The notes below the pieces were generated by a model. The model made no database searches. It was not told where the DNA came from and worked only from the letters and a program-made list of their open reading frames with translations. A program made the translations under genes and the position numbers. Below, piece after piece: positions 33,754-42,471 of a stretch of 64,000 bases of DNA. Source of the stretch: Egaibacter danicus (GTDB lineage: Bacteria > Pseudomonadota > Gammaproteobacteria > Burkholderiales > Burkholderiaceae_C); NCBI GenBank assembly GCA_016707075.1, contig JADJII010000004.1:310001-374000 (forward strand), written 5' to 3'. How positions within the stretch are numbered: the stretch's first letter is position 1; each line of letters starts with the position of its first letter.

Positions 33754-36700
33754 CTATTTTGAATGCCGCAGATCGCGCATGAACGGAAATTCCTTGCTGC
33801 CGGCTACGTTGATGGTGGCAGGTGGTATGGCCATTTTGCCCGGCGTGTGGCCCATCGCGGCAAAGCGTGACAGACGGCGGCTCTCGGCTTCGTAGGAGTT
33901 GACCGGGAAGGTTTCGTAGCTCAGGCCGCCAGGGTGCGCCACAAAGTACTGGCAGCCGCCAACAGAGCGCTTCATCCAGGTGTCCACGATGTCAAACGTC
34001 AGCGGGGCATGCACGCCAATGGAGGGGTGCAGACTGCTGGGCGGGTTCCAGGCCTTGTAGCGCACCCCGGCCACAAACTCGCCCACGGTGCCAGTGTTTT
34101 GCATGGGCAGGGCTTGCCCGTTGCAGGTGATGACGTAACGGCTCTCGTTGAAGCCCTTCACATGCACCTCAATGCGCTCCAGCGACGAATCGACATAGCG
34201 GGCCGTGCCGCCCGGGGCACCTTCTTCGCCCATGACGTGCCAGGGCTCCAGCGCGTTGCGCAGCGTGAGCTCGATGCCGGCGGACTGGACCGTGCCGACC
34301 ATGGGGAAACGGAATTCCACATGGGGGGCGAACCAGCTGGCGTCAAAGGCGAAACCGGCAGAGCACATTTCGGCAATCACGTCGTCGAAATCCATCTTGA
34401 TGAAGGACGGCAGCATGAAGCGGTCGTGCAGCTCGGTGCCCCATCGCGTGGCGGGTGCCTTGTACGGCGTTTTCCAGAAGCGTGCGACAAGGGCGCGCAG
34501 CAACAGCTGCTGCACGATGCTCATGCGCGGATGTGGTGGCATCTCAAACGCGCGCAGTTCCAGCAAGCCCAGGCGGCCAGTGGCCGAGTCAGGCGAGTAC
34601 ATCTTGTCAATGGAGAACTCGCTGCGGTGGGTGTTGCCCGTGGCGTCAATCAGGATGTTGCGCAGCGTGCGGTCCACCAGCCATGGCGGCATGCTGTGGC
34701 CGTAGAGTTCGCGGTTTTTGTAGATCTGCTCAATCGCGATTTCCAGCTCGTACAACTGGTCGTTGCGGGCTTCGTCCACGCGTGGCGCCTGGCTGGTGGG
34801 GCCCACGAACATGCCACTGAACAGGTAGCTCAGGGAAGGGTGGTTGTGCCAATAGAGCAGCAGGCTGGCCAGCAGCTCGGGCTTGCGCAGGAACGGGCTG
34901 TCGGCCGGGGTGGCACCGCCCATCACAAAGTGGTTGCCCCCGCCGGTGCCAGTGTGACGGCCATCGGTCATGAACTTCTCGGCCGACAGGCGTGACTCAA
35001 ACGCCGCGTTGTACAGAAACTCGGTGTTATAGACCAGCTCTTTCCAGTTGTTCACCGGGTGGATGTTGACCTCAATGACACCCGGGTCGGGTGTGACCTG
35101 CAGGAGCTTGAGGCGCGGGTCGCGCGGGGGGGGGTAGCCCTCCAGCACCAGCTTCACGCCCAGTTCTTTTGCCGTGGCTTCAATGGCGGCAAGCAGGTCG
35201 AGATAGCTTTCAAGCTTTTCCAGTGGCGGCATGAAGATATACAGCACGCCGGATTTTTCGCCCTGGCTTTCGGCCTTGGGGCCGCTGGCGCGACGCGGGT
35301 CGCGCACTTCCACGCACAGCGCGGTGCGCGTCACCCAGTGGGCAGACTCCTGGGCGTCTGGCACGCGCACAAAGTCGGCAGGCTCACTTTGCTCCGCGCT
35401 GTGGGCGGCATCGGTGGCAATACGGGCTGCTCCTGGCGATGTCGCCATGTGGGCTGCGCCCTGGAATTTGCGGTCGGCTTCGCGCGGGCCTCCGCGACCC
35501 GCCAGGTAGGTGGGCGGTGTATTGGTGCTGGCAAGACCACCCATGCCGGAGCCATCGTAGCGGGCGGCAAAGTCTCCGTGTGGTGGCAAATTCGAGCGAA
35601 CGGCGTTGGGGTCGGTCTCGATCAGGTAGGGGTAGTCACCTTTGCTCACCCAGGGGAGGGAGTCCAGCGGCAACCTCAACCCCATGGGTGAGTCACCCGG
35701 CATCAGGTACATGCGCTCATCGCGGAAGAACCAGGGGCCGGTGGTCCAGGCCGGGCCCGCCAGACGGGGCCCTTCACCGGGTTTTACCGGCAGCACGTAG
35801 CCGACTACAGAATCGAGTTTCTGCTCAAACACACGGCGCAGGCGGGCGCGTTCCATCTCGTCGTCAAGCCTGGAGTTGAACGGGTCCACATTCACCGGCA
35901 GGCGGCGCTCACGCCACAGGTAGTACCAGGTGTCTTCATAGGCCGGCAGGATGAACTGGTCGGTCAGGCCCAGCTTTTTGGCGAGCGTGCGCGTGAAGCG
36001 GCTGGCATCTTCTGCGGTGTAGTGGGTGGGCACGCGCTCGTCGGTAAACAGGGTGGGGTCAGCCCATACCGGCTGTCGATCGGTACGCCAGTAAATATTG
36101 AGTGCCCAGCGGGGCAATTGTTCGCCGGGATACCACTTGCCCTGGCCAAAGTGCAGAAAGCCGCCCCGGCCGTATTCATCACGCAGCTTGTGCACGAGTT
36201 CGGTGGCAAAGCCGCGCTTTGTCGGGCCCAGCGCATCGGTATTCCACTCGGCCGCGTCGCGATCGCTCACCGCGACAAAGGTGGGCTCGCCACCCATGGT
36301 CAGGCGCACGTCGCCTGCCACCAGTTGGGTGTCAACGGCGGCGCCCAGCGCCATGACTGCGGCCCATTGTTCTTCGGTGTAGGGTTTGGTGACGCGGGGT
36401 GACTCGTAAATGCGTGTCACCCCCATGTGGTGGCCGAACTCTACTTCAGCCTTGTCCACGCCACCTTCAATGGGGGCCGCGCCGGATGGCTGGGGCGTGC
36501 AGGCCAGCGGAATATGGCCTTCGCCGGCAAACAGGCCCGACGTCGCATCAAGCCCGATCCAGCCTGCGCCGGGCAGATACACCTCGCACCAGGCGTGCAG
36601 ATCGGTGAAATCGACCTCGGTGCCGCTGGGGCCATCCAGCGCCTTGACGTCGGGTTTGAGTTGAATCAGGTAGCCCGACACGAAGCGCGCCGCCAGCCCA

Positions 36701-37281
36701 CAGTGGCGCAGCAGCTGCACCAGCAGCCAGCCGGAATCGCGGCAGGAGCCGGAGGCCAGCGTCAGCGTTTCTTCAGGCGTTTGAACGCCGGGTTCCATGC
36801 GGATCAGGTACTTGATGTCTTTGCTGACCAGCTGGTTCAGGTAAACCAGAAAGGTGTTCGTGCTGCGTTTGGTCAGGTCGATCTTTTCCAGATAAGCCGC
36901 CACCATGGGGGTGACCGGATCCGCCACCAGATAGGGCGCCAATTCCTCCTTGAGCTGGGTCTCATAGGTGAAGGGGAACTCCATCGCCGACGGTTCCAGG
37001 AAGTAGTCGAACGGGTTGTACACCGCCATCTCGACTACCAGATCCATCGTGACCTTGAACTCTTTGGTCTTTTCCGGGAACACCAGACGCGCCTGGTAAT
37101 TGGCAAAAGGGTCCTGCTGCCAGTTGACGAAATGGTCTGCCGGCTCGACCTTGAGCGAATAGGAGATGACGTTGGAACGGCAATGCGGCGCCGGGCGCAA
37201 CCGGATGATTTGTGGCCCAAGATTGACCAGACGGTCATAGGTGTAGTGGGTCACGTGATTCAGCGCGGCGTGAATGGACAT
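33754..37281 (-). CDS. DUF2126 transglutaminase-like protein of amidoligase locus 2
   Basis: Very large cytoplasmic protein of 1175 residues. N-terminal beta domain (LNHVTHYTYDRLVNLGPQII), then a transglutaminase core with Cys in ASGSCRDSGWLLVQLLR, His in FTDLHAWCEVYLPG and Asp in GLDATSGLFAGEGHIPL (to about residue 290). Residues 350-1175 are the DUF2126 region (LTMGGEPTFVAVSDRDAAEW, HTGTGGGNHFVMGGATPADS, LRAFEMPPHPRMSIVQQLLL, HPGGLSYETFPVNSYEAESR), which resembles glutamine-synthetase/amidoligase-type folds in published analyses as I recall them. The start is ATG 37281 (MSIHAALNHV). Its partners are the ATP-grasp and alpha-E genes at 39929-42346. Confidence 0.88.
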   Translation of the reverse strand: MSIHAALNHVTHYTYDRLVNLGPQIIRLRPAPHCRSNVISYSLKVEPADHFVNWQQDPFANYQARLVFPEKTKEFKVTMDLVVEMAVYNPFDYFLEPSAMEFPFTYETQLKEELAPYLVADPVTPMVAAYLEKIDLTKRSTNTFLVYLNQLVSKDIKYLIRMEPGVQTPEETLTLASGSCRDSGWLLVQLLRHCGLAARFVSGYLIQLKPDVKALDGPSGTEVDFTDLHAWCEVYLPGAGWIGLDATSGLFAGEGHIPLACTPQPSGAAPIEGGVDKAEVEFGHHMGVTRIYESPRVTKPYTEEQWAAVMALGAAVDTQLVAGDVRLTMGGEPTFVAVSDRDAAEWNTDALGPTKRGFATELVHKLRDEYGRGGFLHFGQGKWYPGEQLPRWALNIYWRTDRQPVWADPTLFTDERVPTHYTAEDASRFTRTLAKKLGLTDQFILPAYEDTWYYLWRERRLPVNVDPFNSRLDDEMERARLRRVFEQKLDSVVGYVLPVKPGEGPRLAGPAWTTGPWFFRDERMYLMPGDSPMGLRLPLDSLPWVSKGDYPYLIETDPNAVRSNLPPHGDFAARYDGSGMGGLASTNTPPTYLAGRGGPREADRKFQGAAHMATSPGAARIATDAAHSAEQSEPADFVRVPDAQESAHWVTRTALCVEVRDPRRASGPKAESQGEKSGVLYIFMPPLEKLESYLDLLAAIEATAKELGVKLVLEGYPPPRDPRLKLLQVTPDPGVIEVNIHPVNNWKELVYNTEFLYNAAFESRLSAEKFMTDGRHTGTGGGNHFVMGGATPADSPFLRKPELLASLLLYWHNHPSLSYLFSGMFVGPTSQAPRVDEARNDQLYELEIAIEQIYKNRELYGHSMPPWLVDRTLRNILIDATGNTHRSEFSIDKMYSPDSATGRLGLLELRAFEMPPHPRMSIVQQLLLRALVARFWKTPYKAPATRWGTELHDRFMLPSFIKMDFDDVIAEMCSAGFAFDASWFAPHVEFRFPMVGTVQSAGIELTLRNALEPWHVMGEEGAPGGTARYVDSSLERIEVHVKGFNESRYVITCNGQALPMQNTGTVGEFVAGVRYKAWNPPSSLHPSIGVHAPLTFDIVDTWMKRSVGGCQYFVAHPGGLSYETFPVNSYEAESRRLSRFAAMGHTPGKMAIPPATINVAGSKEFPFMRDLRHSK

Positions 37282-37386
37282 GGTTTTGTTCTGGACAGAT
37301 TGACAGGTTGAGGAAACGCGTTGGGCACATACTAGCAACATTGCCGCAGGCCGACAGGTTAAAGCAAGGACCAAGCCATCATTTGT

Positions 37387-39852
37387 ATGCGCCACGTTAG
37401 CATCGTGGTCATGCAAATCCCCACCACCGGCGACCTTCGGCCCTCTGCACCGCTGTTTTCCGTGCTGTTGGGTTTTGTGGCGGGTTGTGCCCTGCAGTTG
37501 CAGCAGGAAATTTTATGGAGTGGCCTCATTTATGGGTCATTTGTGCTGTCAGCCCTCGTCCTGTATGCGTGGATAGCTCCTAAAAACATAGCAAATAACT
37601 TGACCCTGCAGATGGTGGCATTGCTGCTGGCCACCTGTCTGGGTTTTGGACTGACAGGTTTGCGGGCATCGGTGTTTGCCAGCCAGTCGCTCGCCCCCGC
37701 GCTGGAGGGCAAAGACCTGACGGTGACGGGCATGGTAGCCGCCATGCCCCAGCGTAGTGAGTCGGGCCTGCGGTTTCGCTTCTCGGTGGAATCCGCCGCG
37801 CTGGATGGAGAGGCTGTGCGTGTACCGCCCCGCGTGTACCTGAGCTGGTATGCCGGTGTGGTGCCAGAACCCGATTCCATGCTGTCCCTGCAACGCCAGC
37901 CGGCCGATCTGAGGGCCGGCGAACGCTGGCAGATGACGGTGCGGCTCAAGGCGCCGCACGGCAACAGCAATCCGCACGGTTTCGATTACGAATTGTGGCT
38001 TTGGGAGCAGGGGCTGCAAGCTACCGGCTACGTGCGTGCCGGTCCCAAAGACACTGCGCCGCAGCGTCTGGACGCAACCTGGCGCCACCCCGTGGAGCAG
38101 GTGCGCCAGCGGGTGAAGGACGCCATTTATGCCCAGGTGGGCGACCGGCGCGCAGCCGGATTGATTGCCGCGCTGGTGGTGGGCGACCAGAACGCCATCG
38201 ACCGGGCCGATTGGGAGGTCTTCCGTGCAACCGGTGTCGCACACCTGATGAGCATTTCCGGGCTGCATGTGACCATGTTCGCATGGCTGGCCGCGCTGCT
38301 GGTAGGCTGGCTGTGGCGGCGCAGCGGAGTGCTGTGTCTGGCGTTTCCGGCGCCCAGTGCGGCGCTGATTGGCGGGCTGCTGCTGGCCACGGCTTATGCG
38401 GTTTTCAGCGGCTGGGGTGTGCCATCGCAACGCACCATCTGGATGCTGGCTACCGTGGGTCTGTTACGGTTTTGGGGCAAACGCTGGCCATGGCCGCATG
38501 TCTGGATGCTCGCGTGCGCCGTGGTGGTGGCAGTAGACCCGTGGGCGCTGTTGCAGCCTGGTTTCTGGCTGAGCTTCTGCGCTGTAGGGGTTCTGTTTGC
38601 TACCGATTCAGGAGCTGCTCACGCATATTCGACGAGGGCTAAGGGCCGATTTGTATCAATGATTCAGGAACAATGGGTGATCACGCTGGGCCTTGCGCCG
38701 CTGACTCTGCTGCTTTTTGGTCAGGTTTCGGTGGTGGGTCTGGTCGCCAACGTGATGGCCATTCCCTGGGTGACGTTGGTGCTCACGCCACTGGCGATGC
38801 TGGGTGCGGTGTTTGCACCTGTTTGGGGAGTGGCGATTTGGGCTATTGATGCACTGTCATGGTGCCTTCAGCAATTTGCTGCTGTGCCGTTTGCCACGTT
38901 ATCCATCGCCCAGCCTCCGTTGTGGGCCGGTCTGGCCGCAGTGGCAGGCGGTGTGCTGCTGGTGTTGCGATTGCCTTGGAGCGTGCGTGCGCTGGGCTTG
39001 CCCTTGTTGCTGCCAGCGCTGCTGTGGCAAAGCCCTCTGCCTTCGATGGGCGAGTTTGAACTGCTGGCTGCCGACATCGGGCAAGGCAATGCCGTTATCG
39101 TGCGCACGGCGAATCATGCGCTGGTTTACGACACCGGGCCCCGGTTTTCGCTGGAAAGTGATGCCGGGCACCGGGTGCTGGTGCCACTGTTGCGGGCTTT
39201 GGGGGTAACCGTGGACACAGTCATGCTCAGCCACCGCGACACCGACCACGTGGGTGGCGCGCTGGCGGTGCTGGCCATGCAGCCGCAGGCGGAATTGATG
39301 AGTTCGATTGAAGACGGTCACGAGTTGCGTCTTGTACGTCCGGTGAAGCGGTGTGTCGCCGGCCAGACCTGGATATGGGATGGTGTGCGTTTTGAGGTGC
39401 TGCATCCGCGGGCTGAAGACTACGCGGCGCCGGGCCAGACAGCCCTGCCGAAATCCAACGCCATGTCCTGTGTGCTGCGCATAGCCAGCCGGAATGACGC
39501 GCAGGTGGCGTTGCTGACCGGGGATATTGAGGCTGCTCAGGAGGCCAGGCTGGTGACCGACACCGTGCCGCTGAAGTCAGACTTGCTCCTGGTACCACAC
39601 CACGGCAGCAAGACGTCCAGCAGCCCCGCGTTTCTGGATGCCGTAAATCCCAAAATCGCGCTGGTTCAGGCGGGGTACCGCAACCGGTTCGGCCATCCGG
39701 TAGCGCCTGTGATGGACCGCTATCGGGAGCGCGGTATTGAGGTTGTCAATTCGGCGCGCTGCGGCGCCGAAACCTGGCGCTCAGACCGCCCACGGGAAAT
39801 CACCTGTGAGCGAATGACAGGAGCCCGATACTGGCACCATCAAATGCCCTGA
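37387..39852 (+). CDS. comEC: ComEC/Rec2 DNA-uptake channel
   Basis: Inner-membrane protein of 821 residues for translocating single-stranded DNA in natural transformation. N-terminal DUF4131-type region, competence domain with ARADWEVFRATGVAHLMSISGLH seen as DRADWEVFRATGVAHLMSIS then GLHVTMFAWLAALL, several helices, and a C-terminal metallo-beta-lactamase domain (VMLSHRDTDHVGGALAVL, LLVPHHGSKTSSSP). Two dispersed repeats lie inside the gene: an antisense copy at codons 53-69 and a sense copy encoding ATDSGAAHAYSTRAKG (about residues 405-420), a loop between helices. It separates the two halves of amidoligase locus 2. Confidence 0.92.
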   Translation: MRHVSIVVMQIPTTGDLRPSAPLFSVLLGFVAGCALQLQQEILWSGLIYGSFVLSALVLYAWIAPKNIANNLTLQMVALLLATCLGFGLTGLRASVFASQSLAPALEGKDLTVTGMVAAMPQRSESGLRFRFSVESAALDGEAVRVPPRVYLSWYAGVVPEPDSMLSLQRQPADLRAGERWQMTVRLKAPHGNSNPHGFDYELWLWEQGLQATGYVRAGPKDTAPQRLDATWRHPVEQVRQRVKDAIYAQVGDRRAAGLIAALVVGDQNAIDRADWEVFRATGVAHLMSISGLHVTMFAWLAALLVGWLWRRSGVLCLAFPAPSAALIGGLLLATAYAVFSGWGVPSQRTIWMLATVGLLRFWGKRWPWPHVWMLACAVVVAVDPWALLQPGFWLSFCAVGVLFATDSGAAHAYSTRAKGRFVSMIQEQWVITLGLAPLTLLLFGQVSVVGLVANVMAIPWVTLVLTPLAMLGAVFAPVWGVAIWAIDALSWCLQQFAAVPFATLSIAQPPLWAGLAAVAGGVLLVLRLPWSVRALGLPLLLPALLWQSPLPSMGEFELLAADIGQGNAVIVRTANHALVYDTGPRFSLESDAGHRVLVPLLRALGVTVDTVMLSHRDTDHVGGALAVLAMQPQAELMSSIEDGHELRLVRPVKRCVAGQTWIWDGVRFEVLHPRAEDYAAPGQTALPKSNAMSCVLRIASRNDAQVALLTGDIEAAQEARLVTDTVPLKSDLLLVPHHGSKTSSSPAFLDAVNPKIALVQAGYRNRFGHPVAPVMDRYRERGIEVVNSARCGAETWRSDRPREITCERMTGARYWHHQMP
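37545..37592 (-). repeat. Dispersed 48-bp-family repeat inside comEC (antisense)
   Basis: On the minus strand: GCTATGTTTTTAGGAGCTAT, CCACGCATACAGGACGAGGG, CTGACAGC. It has the family palindrome, the CACGCATA core and GACGAGGGCT. It is antisense to comEC and encodes LSALVLYAWIAPKNIA in a membrane segment. Confidence 0.65.
38599..38647 (+). repeat. Dispersed 48-bp-family repeat inside comEC (sense)
   Basis: GCTACCGATTCAGGAGCTGC, TCACGCATATTCGACGAGGG, CTAAGGGCC. Its second half is close to the family consensus. It starts exactly on a codon boundary of comEC. Confidence 0.8.
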
Positions 39853-39928
39853 ATTCATCAAATTTAGGCAGTGGCCCAAACCTTGCTTGGAGAAACTGAG
39901 ATAAGCTGAGGTCAGGAGATGAGTCGCC

Positions 39929-41386
39929 ATGCATAAATTCGACGAGATGTACACGCAATTGCCCTACGAGTTTTTCTCGAAGGGCAAGCAGATTCGGGAT
40001 CATTACAAGATTTACGATGAATGGCTGGCACGCCAGCCCGGCGACATGATGGCCAAGCGCCGTGAAGAAGCGGAATTGATTTTCAGGCGCGTGGGCATCA
40101 CCTTTGCCGTTTACGGTGCCAAGGACGAAGATGGTTCCGGTACCGAGCGGCTGATCCCGTTTGACCTGATTCCCCGCATCATCCCTGCCCACGAGTGGGC
40201 CAGCATGGAAAAAGGTCTGGTGCAGCGCGTGACGGCGCTGAACTGCTTCCTCCATGATGTGTACCACGACCAGAAAATCATCAAGGCGGGCCTGATTCCG
40301 GCCGAGCAGATCATGCAGAACGCCCAGTTCAGGCCCGAGATGGTGGGTGTGAGCGTGCCAGGCAGCAACTATTCGCAAATATCGGGCATCGACATTGTGC
40401 GGGCTCCCAATGCAAAGGGTGAAGGCGAATACTACGTGCTGGAAGATAACCTGCGCGTGCCCAGCGGCGTGAGCTACATGCTGGAAGACCGCAAGATGAT
40501 GATGCGGCTCTTTCCTGACCTGTTCAGCGCGCACCGTGTAGCCCCAATAGCCCACTACCCCGACCTTTTACTCGAAACGCTGCGCGACTCCAGTCCGCCG
40601 ACCACAGCCGAGCCGACGGTGGTGGTGCTGACACCTGGCATGTACAACAGCGCTTACTTTGAACACGCGTTTCTGGCGCAGCAGATGGGTGTGGAGCTGG
40701 TGGAAGGACAGGACCTGTTCGTCAAGGACAACTTTGTGTACATGCGTACCACGCGGGGCCCCAAACGGGTGGACGTGATCTACCGTCGGGTCGACGACGA
40801 TTTTCTGGACCCCAAGGTGTTCCGGCCGGACTCGACGCTGGGCTGCGCCGGTTTGCTCGACGCCTACAAGGCGGGGCATGTGACTATCTGCAATGCAGTG
40901 GGAACGGGTGTTGCAGACGACAAGTCCATCTACCCGTACGTGCCCAGGATGATCGAGTTCTACCTCGGTGAGAAACCCATCCTGAACAATGTGCCGACCT
41001 ACATGTGCCGCAATCCGGCAGACCTGAGCTATGTGATGGCCAACCTCAAGGACCTGGTCGTCAAGGAAGTTCACGGCGCAGGAGGTTACGGCATGCTGGT
41101 GGGGCCTGCCTCCACCAAGGCCGAGATTGAAGACTTTGGCAGAGCCGTGCTGGCCAACCCCAGTGGCTACATTGCACAGCCAACGCTGAGCCTGTCCAGT
41201 TGCCCCACGTTTGTGGAGAGCGGCATTGCGCCACGCCACATTGACCTGCGGCCCTATGTGCTCAGTGGCAAGACCGTGCAGATGGTGCCCGGTGGCCTGA
41301 CCCGCGTGGCGCTGAAAGAGGGCTCGCTGGTCGTCAATTCGTCACAGGGTGGCGGTACAAAAGATACATGGATTCTGGAGGCCTAA
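39929..41386 (+). CDS. Circularly permuted ATP-grasp protein of amidoligase locus 2
   Basis: Cytoplasmic predicted ATP-dependent amide ligase of 485 residues. Conserved segments: RRVGITFAVYGAKDEDGS, FDLIPRIIPAHEWASMEKGL, DIVRAPNAKGEGEYYVLEDN, LTPGMYNSAYFEHAFLAQQM, YRRVDDDFLDPKVFRPDSTL, LVVKEVHGAGGYGMLVGP. It is the stand-alone counterpart of residues 60-520 of the 15014-17617 fusion. An AGGAG ribosome site precedes ATG 39929. The stop is immediately followed by the alpha-E start, so the two proteins are probably made in equal amounts. Confidence 0.92.
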   Translation: MHKFDEMYTQLPYEFFSKGKQIRDHYKIYDEWLARQPGDMMAKRREEAELIFRRVGITFAVYGAKDEDGSGTERLIPFDLIPRIIPAHEWASMEKGLVQRVTALNCFLHDVYHDQKIIKAGLIPAEQIMQNAQFRPEMVGVSVPGSNYSQISGIDIVRAPNAKGEGEYYVLEDNLRVPSGVSYMLEDRKMMMRLFPDLFSAHRVAPIAHYPDLLLETLRDSSPPTTAEPTVVVLTPGMYNSAYFEHAFLAQQMGVELVEGQDLFVKDNFVYMRTTRGPKRVDVIYRRVDDDFLDPKVFRPDSTLGCAGLLDAYKAGHVTICNAVGTGVADDKSIYPYVPRMIEFYLGEKPILNNVPTYMCRNPADLSYVMANLKDLVVKEVHGAGGYGMLVGPASTKAEIEDFGRAVLANPSGYIAQPTLSLSSCPTFVESGIAPRHIDLRPYVLSGKTVQMVPGGLTRVALKEGSLVVNSSQGGGTKDTWILEA

Positions 41387-42346
41387 ATGCTGTCACGCAC
41401 TGCCGATCATTTGTTCTGGATGTCCCGCTATACCGAGCGGGCCGAAAACACCGCCCGCATGCTGGATGTGAACTACCAGACGTCCTTGCTGCCGCAATCG
41501 GAAGGTGTTGCGCTGGTGGGCTGGCAGGGCCTGTTGAGCATCAGCGAGCTGTTGCCTGCCTACACCACGCTGCACGGCGATGTGAATGCACGCGATGTGA
41601 TGGACTTCATGGTGAAGGATGAGAGCAATCCATCCTCCATCATGTCCTGCCTGAGCGCCGCCCGTGAAAACGCCCGCGCGGTGCGGGGCACGCTGACCAC
41701 CGAGGTTTGGGAGACGCAGAACCAGACCTGGCTGGAAGTGCGTCGCATGATCAAGAGCGGCGAGTTCGAGCGCGATCCCAGCCAGTTTTTCGAGTGGGTC
41801 AAGTTCCGTTCACACCTGTCACGCGGTGTGACCGTGGGCACCATGCTGATGGATGAGGCCTTGTATTTCATGCGCCTGGGCACTTTCCTGGAACGGGCCG
41901 ACAACACCGCCCGGCTCGTGGATGTGAAGTTTCACGCGGTGCAGAGCGACTTCTTTGGCGCAGCCAGCGAGAAGGATCAGGAGTACGACTTTTACCACTG
42001 GAGTGCCATCCTGCGCAGCGTCTCCGGCTTCGAGATCTACCGCAAGGTATACCGCGATGTGATCAAACCCGAGCGTGTGGCGGAGTTGCTGATCCTGCGG
42101 CCTGATATGCCCCGCTCATTGCATGCCAGCCTGAATGAGGTGGTGAGCAACCTGGCTATGGTGGCTGATGATCAGTCCAGCGAGACACATCGGCGCGCCG
42201 GCAAGCTGTGTGCCGAGCTCAAGTACGGACGCATTGACGAGATCCTTGCCACCGGTTTGCACGCCTACCTAACACAGTTCCTGGACCGGGTGAACGATCT
42301 GGGTATGCATATCAGCCGCGACTTTCTGGTTCCGTCGTCGGCCTGA
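41387..42346 (+). CDS. Alpha-E domain protein of amidoligase locus 2
   Basis: All-helical cytoplasmic protein of 319 residues starting MLSRTADHLFWMSRYTERAE, the signature of the alpha-E family, with SCLSAARENARAVRGTLTTE and MRLGTFLERADNTARLVDVK. The family occurs almost only beside circularly permuted ATP-grasp and transglutaminase genes; its activity is unproven. CTGGAGG lies just before the start, and no base separates it from the upstream stop codon. Confidence 0.92.
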   Translation: MLSRTADHLFWMSRYTERAENTARMLDVNYQTSLLPQSEGVALVGWQGLLSISELLPAYTTLHGDVNARDVMDFMVKDESNPSSIMSCLSAARENARAVRGTLTTEVWETQNQTWLEVRRMIKSGEFERDPSQFFEWVKFRSHLSRGVTVGTMLMDEALYFMRLGTFLERADNTARLVDVKFHAVQSDFFGAASEKDQEYDFYHWSAILRSVSGFEIYRKVYRDVIKPERVAELLILRPDMPRSLHASLNEVVSNLAMVADDQSSETHRRAGKLCAELKYGRIDEILATGLHAYLTQFLDRVNDLGMHISRDFLVPSSA

Positions 42347-42471
42347 AGCCGGGTCCGTCGAAGGGCCATTTGAAGCAGAAACCTTTCATTTGGGGGCCTC
42401 TAGACAGGTAGTACGCGGTACCGATCCCCCTGCATCTGGCTATCATGTTGCTCAAGACTTTGGGCTGACAA

